From Macquaria australasica (lineage: Eukaryota; Chordata; Actinopteri; Centrarchiformes; Percichthyidae), in assembly GCA_005408345.1 (NCBI GenBank), contig SEMN01000531.1:248001-312000 (forward strand): a DNA stretch of 64,000 nucleotides. Direction: 5' to 3'. Below the pieces are notes generated by a model. That model saw nothing but the letters and a program-made list of their open reading frames with translations, was not told the DNA's origin and made no database searches. This document shows positions 57,485 through 64,000 of this stretch, piece after piece. Each line of letters opens with the position of its first letter. Positions within the stretch are counted from its first letter, which is position 1. A program made the position numbers and the translations under genes.

Positions 57485-58082
57485 CAGCAGACCGATGGAC
57501 TGAACCAAACTCCATTTAGAAAAACCTAATTTTTACATTTGAGACTGTTGTTCAGTCACAACAACAGGCTGCTATTTTTACTGAATAATTTGACCATAAG
57601 ATTAACGTATATCATAAATAATATATAGATTCTAACATTGACTACAGTAGAGATACAAACTGTTTTAGTGACAGTGCTTTTGATAACACAATGATTTTAA
57701 TTAATAATTTCTCAATTTACATGTTTGATTATTATGATCAAGACAACTCTTAAACTGGAGCGACGAACTGAACCAAACTTCATTTAGAAAAACATTGTTT
57801 TTATATTTAGACTTCTGCTGAAATTATTCCATTCTAGTTTTATAATAACACACTATTTTGATTAGAAACAAATGGACATATTTGCATTAGAAATATATAT
57901 CAAAAATAATCAATACTTTCTTAGCTGATATATTTGTTGATTACAATAAAGACAAGTATTGAATTATTTTCTACTTTGTGCTGATTTTTTAAACCAGAAG
58001 AGGTGAATTAATTATTTACATCACAAGTTTGTTGTTAAGATGCCTCGTATGAATACTATTAATGATCAATATCACTACTTAC
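57485..58082. other. EP-cluster spacer, diverged
   Basis: Carries fragments of the cluster's flank sequence (for example 'GACGAACTGAACCAAACTTC' near 57760) without a J next to them. This suggests a J lost by deletion. Confidence 0.5.
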
Positions 58083-58145
58083 TGGGTTCAATGTTTAATC
58101 TGGTTCCACTTCCAAAGATCATCTTAGTTGCAGCTCCAGCATTCA
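58083..58145 (-). CDS. TRAJ: TRAJ segment (EP cluster)
   Basis: Reads NAGAATKMIFGSGTRLNIEP. RSS 58146-58173: CACAACA, ACACAAACT. Near duplicate of the J at 59026, including a shared 5' flank of over 200 bp. Confidence 0.95.
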
Positions 58146-58684
58146 CACAACATGAAGCACCACAACACAAACTCAGCAGACAAACTGGACCAAACTTCAC
58201 TTCAAAAAAGGTCATTTTTACGTCAGAGACTTTTATAACTTTGGTCCAGTAATAGGTTGCTATTTTCATAAAATTTCCCAGCACATTATAAATGTATATC
58301 ATAGATATGATGTAGCTTCTAATAGTTACTGTACAGCAGAGACACTGAACCAAAAAATCTTTGTTGTAGCCGGATGAGGCTGTATTTTTGGTTTTATCCC
58401 GAAACTGTTTTTCTGGATTCTGAATGGTTGACATTTTGGAGATACAAGGTTTTCATCTCAACGGTATTATACTGAATTATTTTCTACTTTATGAGCCTGA
58501 AGAGTCGAATTAATCATTAGATCACTGTCAGCAGCTGTTCACTCATCAATCAGTCCAGATAACTACGAGTTTATTATCTTTTTATCTGCTACTCTGGTTT
58601 TGTGATATTTGTGTCAAACACTGTAAAGTTTGTTTTTAAAGACGTCTTCTATAAATAATTATTATGGTATGTTTCACTACTTAC

Positions 58685-58741
58685 TGGGTTCAATGGTTAA
58701 TCTGGTTCCTCTTCCAAAGATGAGCTTGTATCCAGTATTCA
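58685..58741 (-). CDS. TRAJ: TRAJ segment (EP cluster)
   Basis: Reads NTGYKLIFGRGTRLTIEP. RSS 58742-58769: CACAACA, ACACAAACT. Confidence 0.95.
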
Positions 58742-59025
58742 CACAACATGAAGCACCACAACACAAACTCAGAGGGACGAACTGAACCAAACTCCATTCA
58801 GAAAAACATAATTTTAACATTTGAGGACTTTTGCTTGAATCATGACATAGCACTCACAACAATAAGCGGCTTAATGTTGTTAAATTAAATGTAAATTATG
58901 ACATGTACTGTACAGTAGAGATGCTGAATTGTTTTAGCAATTTTATGTATTCCTGAAAACAAAGTAAAATTTGTTTTTAAAGACTCGTCCTATAAATGAT
59001 ATTGATGATATGTATCACTACTTAC

Positions 59026-59088
59026 TGGGTTCAATGATTAATCTGGTTCCACTTCCAAAGATCATCTTAGTTGCACCTCCAGTATTCA
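59026..59088 (-). CDS. TRAJ: TRAJ segment (EP cluster)
   Basis: Reads NTGGATKMIFGSGTRLIIEP. RSS 59089-59116: CACAACA, ACACAAACT. Confidence 0.95.
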
Positions 59089-59626
59089 CACAACATGAAG
59101 CACCACAACACAAACTCAGCAGACAAACTGGACCAAACTTCACTTCAAGAAAGGTCATTTTTTACATCCGAGACTTTTATAACTTTGGTCCAGTAATAGG
59201 TTGCTGTTTTCATAAAATTTCCCAGCACATTATAAATGTATATCATAGATATGATGTAGCTTCTAATAGTTACTGTACAGCAGAGACACTGAACCAAAAA
59301 ATCTTTGTTGTAGCCGGATGAGGCTGTATTTTTGGTTTTATCCCGAAACTGTTTTCTCAGATTCTGAAAGGTTGACATTTTGGAGATACAAGGTTTTCAT
59401 CTCAACAGTATTATATTGAATTATTTTCTACTTTATGAGCCTGAAGAGTCGAATTAATCATTAGATCACTGTCAGCTGTTCACTCATCAATCAGTCCAGA
59501 TAACTACGAGTTTATTATCTTTTTATCTGCTACTCTGGTTTTGTGAATAATCGTGTCAAACACTGTAAAGTTTGTTTTTAAAGACGTCTTCTATAAATAA
59601 TTATTATGGTATGTTTCACTACTTAC

Positions 59627-59689
59627 TGGGTTCAATGAATAATCTGGTTCCACTTCCAAAGATGAGCTTATTCTGATTTCCACCAGTCA
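59627..59689 (-). CDS. TRAJ: TRAJ segment (EP cluster)
   Basis: Reads TGGNQNKLIFGSGTRLFIEP. RSS 59690-59717: CACAACA, ACACAAACT. Confidence 0.95.
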
Positions 59690-59914
59690 CACAACATGAA
59701 GCACCACAACACAAACTCAGAACTGATGAACTGAACCAAACTCCATTTAGAAAACTGAAAAATTTATTTTACACTTAAATGTTCAGATGTGATTTTAAAA
59801 TAGCTATTTTGTGATGATTTTACGAGTGTGAAAAGTCAATTGAATAAAACACAAGTATGATTTCCTTTTAAAGACGTCCTATAAATAATTATTATGGTAT
59901 GTATCACTACTTAC

Positions 59915-59977
59915 TGGGTTCAATGGTTAATCTGGTTCCTCTTCCAAAGATGATCTTATATCCACTTCCACTAGTCA
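59915..59977 (-). CDS. TRAJ: TRAJ segment (EP cluster)
   Basis: Reads TSGSGYKIIFGRGTRLTIEP. RSS 59978-60005: CACAACA, ACACAAACT. Flank identical over more than 100 bp to that of the J at 53156. Confidence 0.95.
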
Positions 59978-60259
59978 CACAACATGAAGCACCATAACAC
60001 AAACTCGCTGAACCAAACTTCAGTTAGAAAAATGACTAGTGAAAAATTCAGCTTAAACTTAAATATCCAGATTTGATTTAGCAGTTAGTTCCTCTCATTG
60101 TTTTTACACTTGAGTGATCACAGTTCAGTCACAAAAACAGTTCACGTTTTGGAGATACAAGTTTTCTACCTGACACCAGTTATACTGAATTATTTTCTAC
60201 TTTCTGCTGATTCTGTGAGTCCCATATAAACACTGTTTATGATCAATATCACTACTTAC

Positions 60260-60322
60260 TGGGTTCAATGGTTAATCTGGTTCCACTTCCAAAGATCAGC
60301 TTAGTTCCACCTCCAGTAGTCA
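60260..60322 (-). CDS. TRAJ: TRAJ segment (EP cluster)
   Basis: Reads TTGGGTKLIFGSGTRLTIEP. RSS 60323-60350: CACAACA, ACACAAACT. Confidence 0.95.
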
Positions 60323-60350
60323 CACAACATGAAGCACCACAACACAAACT

Positions 60351-60895
60351 CAGCAGTGACCAACTGAACCAAACTCCATTTAGAAAAACATAGTTTTTAC
60401 ATTTGAGACTTCTGCTATTCATAAACAAGATGCTATTTTAGTTCAAAACAAATTTACATTATAAATTTAAAATAAAATGTAAATCTCGATAGTTACTGTA
60501 CAGTAGAGATACTGAACCAACTGTTTTAGGGACAATGTTTTAACTTTGATAATAATTTCTGCTCATAACAACTTGTTTAAATCTTTGTTTTAGCCGGATG
60601 AGGCTGTATTTTTGGTTTTATCCCAAAACTGTTTTCTCAGATTCTGAAAGGTTGACATTTTGGAGATACAAGGTTTTCATCTCAACAGTATTATACTGAA
60701 TTATTTTCGACTTTGTGCCGATTTGGAATCATTAGATCACTGTCAGCTGTTCACTCATCAATCAGTCCAGATAACTACGAGTTTATTATCTTTTTATCTG
60801 CTACTCTGGTTTTGTGAATATTCGTGTCAAACACTAAAGTTTGTTTTTAAAGACGTCTTCTATAAATAATTATTATGGTATGTATCACTACTTAC
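60351..60895 (-). repeat. EP-cluster spacer block, copy 3 of 3
   Basis: Third copy of the block described at 51768, closest to copy 2 at 54436. Confidence 0.9.
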
Positions 60896-60958
60896 TGGGT
60901 TCAATGATTAATCTGGTTCCTCTTCCAAAGATGAGCTTATTTGCACCTCCAGTATTCA
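60896..60958 (-). CDS. TRAJ: TRAJ segment (EP cluster)
   Basis: Reads NTGGANKLIFGRGTRLIIEP. RSS 60959-60986: CACAGCA, GCACAAACT (nonamer with one change from its sisters). Confidence 0.95.
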
Positions 60959-61318
60959 CACAGCATGAAGCACCACAGCACAAACTCAGCTGTGATGAAC
61001 TGAACCAAACTCCATTTAGAAAACAGTAAAATTAATTTTACACTTAAATATTCAGGTGTGATTATAAAATAGTTACTTTCTGAAAGTTAAATCAAACGTA
61101 AGCAATTTGTTTGTCTCATATGATCATCTGTTTTACATTAACTACATTCTGATCAGAACAATAAGCTGCTTCTTTTATTAATAAATATACAATATAAATA
61201 TTAAATAAATATTATAAATTAAATGTACATTTCGATATTTACTTGAATGAACTGCTGTAAAATCTCCTTTTAAAGATGCTCCATATAAACACTGATTATG
61301 ATCAATATCAGTACTTAC

Positions 61319-61381
61319 TGGGTTCAATGATTAATCTGGTTCCACTTCCAAAGATGAGCTTATTTTGATTTGTAGCAGTCA
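61319..61381 (-). CDS. TRAJ: TRAJ segment (EP cluster)
   Basis: Reads TATNQNKLIFGSGTRLIIEP. RSS 61382-61409: CACAACA, ACACAAACT. Confidence 0.95.
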
Positions 61382-61860
61382 CACAACATGAAGCACCACA
61401 ACACAAACTCTGCAGTTTGTGATGGACTGAACCAAACTCCATTTAGAAAAACACTGTTTTTACAATAGAGACTTCTGTCCAGTTAAAAAAGTCACTATTT
61501 TCATTAAAAATAACTGATTATTAATATATATTATAAATAAAATGTAAATGTTGGTATTTACTGTTCAATAGAGAGACTGAGAAACTATTTTAGTGTTCAT
61601 GCTGTGGATTAATCTATTGATGACTTGATTTTTATGATCAAGATTTTCTGCTCATAAAAACTTTTATTTAAATATTTGTTTTAGCTGGATGATTCTTTAT
61701 TTTTGGTGTTTTCTAAAAACACTTCTTAGTTCCTGACATACTGGAGATACAAGTTTTCCACCTTTTTTTAACTGCTACTCTGGTTTTCCTGTAAAACACT
61801 AAAGTTTGCTTTTAAAGACGCCTCGAATGAATAATATTAATGTAGTATATCCGTACTTAC

Positions 61861-61920
61861 TGGGATCAATGATTAATCTGGTTCCTCTTCCAAAGACGAT
61901 CTTTTGATTTGCAGCATTCA
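61861..61920 (-). CDS. TRAJ: TRAJ segment (EP cluster)
   Basis: Reads NAANQKIVFGRGTRLIIDP. RSS 61921-61948: CACAACA, ACACAAACT. Confidence 0.95.
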
Positions 61921-62352
61921 CACAACATGAAGCACCACAACACAAACTCAGAATGACGAACTGAACCAAACTCCATTTAGAAAAACATAGTTTTAACATT
62001 TGAGACTGAATGATCATAGTTCAGTCACAACAACAAGCTGCAGTTTTGATTCAAAATAAATGTTGATTATAAATAAAGTTTTGATATTGACCTCACAGCA
62101 GAGATACTGAATGAATCCTCTCAGTTTGTTCTTATGATCATTATCTAAGTTTTTATATTAACTATTATAACTCTGCACGCTGAGTTCTACACAGAGCGTC
62201 CTGTTTCTCGCTGTGAAGAAACATCAGATCAGCAGTTTGTTTGGGTTTGATGCTCTTTAACTTTAAATGAACATTAAAGCAGTTTCTCTGTTCACTGCTT
62301 AAAGTTTCCTACAGTCAGATTTTCACCACAGAATGAGAATAATTCAACTTAC

Positions 62353-62418
62353 TGTCAGTGACGTGTAGTTTAGTGCCACTGCCAAACGTAATCTTGTCAA
62401 CACCAGAGCCGTATGTCA
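62353..62418 (-). CDS. TRAJ: TRAJ segment, relative of 49295
   Basis: Reads YGSGVDKITFGSGTKLHVTD after an initial Thr, phase-1 GTAAGT donor. RSS 62419-62446: CACAGTC, ACACAAACC (8 of 9). It shares its RSS and flank with the J at 49295, so this pair brackets the whole EP cluster. Confidence 0.94.
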
Positions 62419-62670
62419 CACAGTCTGAAGCTTCAGCACACAAACCTCACTGACTCTGCAGCAGCATGCAGACAATACTAACACGGATTAGTTATTCTTA
62501 AAGTTTGGAGTTTTCTACCTGACGACAGCGTTACACTCATTATTTTCTACTTTATGAGCCTGAAGAGTCAAATGAATCATTAATCACCGTCAGCAGCTGT
62601 TCACTCATCAATGACGTCGCTACCTGACGGCTTTTATGTCCACAAAGATAAAGTAGAAGATGAGACTTAC

Positions 62671-62733
62671 TGGACTGAACCACTACCAGAGAACCAGAAC
62701 CAAAGACGAGTTTGTCGCGTCCACCAGCAGTCA
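62671..62733 (-). CDS. TRAJ: TRAJ segment, divergent
   Basis: Reads TAGGRDKLVFGSGSLVVVQS. The FGSG motif is kept but the following 'SLVVVQS' is unlike any other J here. Phase-1 GTAAGT donor. RSS 62734-62761: CACAACA, ACAAAAACA (8 of 9). Confidence 0.92.
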
Positions 62734-63187
62734 CACAACACGAGAGCGCTCAACAAAAACAGACTGCAGCTCAACAAAGTGCACTCCAAATATCCAGACA
62801 TTAAAACTGACCAAAAGCCAGAGGTTAAAGGTCAGAGGTGACAGCACAGAGACACCAGATGGACCAAATATTACTGAGACAATCAGAGACGGTGGAAGAG
62901 TCACAGAGAGAGACTTTAACTAAAGGAATATAAACTCTGATCAGCTCAGTTTGGATTAAATAAACCTGGTTTAAACCTGTTGGGACAGATCAATAACAAG
63001 TTTCCTTTACAATAAAAGCTCATGTGACTTTATCACATTCGATGAAGCCATCTAAACACAAGCTCCATTCAGTGGCTGAAACTCAACATCTCACATACAG
63101 ACACGTGTCATTTCAGATATTTCACATGAAATCTGCTTTTAAAGACGCCGCATATAAATAACTTGTTTGATCAAAATCTCTACTTAC

Positions 63188-63247
63188 TGGGATCAATGGT
63201 TAATCTGGTTCCACTTCCAAAGATGATCTTATTTAAACCAACGTTCA
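63188..63247 (-). CDS. TRAJ: TRAJ segment (EP cluster, outermost)
   Basis: Reads NVGLNKIIFGSGTRLTIDP. RSS 63248-63275: CACAACA, ACACAAACT. The last EP-type J on the V side within the window. Confidence 0.95.
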
Positions 63248-63275
63248 CACAACATGAAGCACCACAACACAAACT

Positions 63276-63957
63276 CAGAGTGACGAACTGAACCAAACTT
63301 CATTCAGAAAAATATGATTTCTATGTTACAGACTTCTGTCCAGTTAAAACAAAGTCACTATTTTCATTTAAAATATGAAATAATAAATGAACCAAACTTC
63401 ATTCAGAAAAACATCGTTTTTAAATTTGACTGAATGCTTACATTCCAGTCAAAGCTGCTGTTTGTACATTCAACCTTTACATCATAATTAAAATGTATAT
63501 TCTGATATTTAGTGTCGAGTTAATGATGATGCTCTTGATTGAAACTTTATTAATTCATGTATTGATTATGATTATGATGATCAATTGTTCTTTGTAACTA
63601 TTTTAGTGGTTTAGTTTTTATAACAGCACACTACATGTTATAAAATCACACGTGGGTTTATTTGATTATTTGGACATTTTACATGTGAAAACATAAATTT
63701 CATTTGTTTTTGTTTTTTTCGTGAGGTCAAATATCGATCAGTTATAGATCTGATTACATCTGTCATGTTTCAGTTATAAAGCATTAAATATTACTAAAGG
63801 ATAATTTAGGAATCAGAGCTGTTGTGTCCGAGCTGTTGCTGCTGAGTATGAAGCTAACAGTAATTCACTTCTTATGTTTAGCATCAGTTATATTATGAAC
63901 ATTATTTAGCTGATCATATGTTCAGCAGACTAATATTAAAGTAATGTCATCAGTTAC
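63276..63957. other. Spacer, nothing recognised
   Basis: The first about 150 bp carry EP-type flank fragments ('CATTCAGAAAAACATCG'). The rest is AT-rich, with no J motif, no TRDC-like exon and no repeat family seen. Confidence 0.5.
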
Positions 63958-64000
63958 TGCCGTCAATAATCACTTTGGTTCCTTCTCCAAATAAAATCTG
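63958..64000 (-). CDS. Partial J segment cut by window edge (TRAJ or TRDJ)
   Basis: Reads QILFGEGTKVIIDG with a GTAACT donor in phase 1. Its 5' part and RSS lie beyond the window. The core differs from all complete Js here. It is most simply the next TRAJ; a TRDJ cannot be excluded, although no TRDC lies between it and the TRAJ array. Confidence 0.75.

Overview
The window is the 3' half of a teleost T-cell receptor alpha (TRA) locus, read on the minus strand (from high to low coordinates). It contains a very dense array of J-alpha joining segments (about 24.5 kb to the right edge) and, downstream of them, the alpha constant gene TRAC (20.7-23.9 kb). The organism is almost certainly a ray-finned fish, probably a percomorph. 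The C-alpha domain is compact, with no tryptophan in its Ig-like exon. The J array has 77 recognisable members packed into 39.5 kb. The flanks carry LINE remnants and short interspersed repeats of kinds I recognise from fish genomes. The species cannot be named from this sequence.

Layout. 1-20.6 kb: no convincing host gene. This stretch holds a 3' fragment of an L2-like LINE (1-783), decayed tandem units with exon-like ends plus a strong hairpin (about 1.6-3.5 kb), a 5'-truncated RTE/Rex3-like LINE (3.99-4.78 kb), a decayed minus-strand LINE (8.4-8.97 kb), two copies of a hAT-like MITE (10.84-11.08 and 13.57-14.06 kb), another interspersed repeat (15.24-15.56 kb) and many dinucleotide tracts. 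20.7-23.9 kb: TRAC in four exons (Ig-like domain, connecting peptide with the interchain cysteine, transmembrane segment, 3' UTR). The stop codon appears to be created by the exon 3/exon 4 splice. 24.5-64 kb: J-alpha segments, each with a 12-bp-spacer recombination signal sequence (RSS) on its 5' side and a splice donor in phase 1 that matches the phase of TRAC exon 1.

The J array falls into sub-regions with their own histories. At 24.5-36.4 kb the Js are diverse and include a perfect tandem duplication of a five-J cassette (2205-bp offset). At 37-47 kb two J lineages with different RSS nonamers are interspersed. At 47-50 kb there are single divergent Js. At 50.2-63.3 kb an explosive expansion of one lineage (FGSGTRLTIEP type, with a non-consensus CACAACA heptamer) occurs in repeated blocks, one interrupted by a LINE insertion. 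A few divergent Js sit at the far right.

Functionally, RAG recombinase joins an upstream V segment (outside this window) to one of these Js. The transcript is then spliced from the J donor to TRAC exon 1, giving the alpha chain, which pairs with TCR-beta and assembles with CD3 through the basic residues in the TRAC transmembrane segment. No V, D, TRDC or TRDJ could be identified in the window, with the possible exception of the J cut by the right edge. No CRISPR, operon or other prokaryotic-type system is present.
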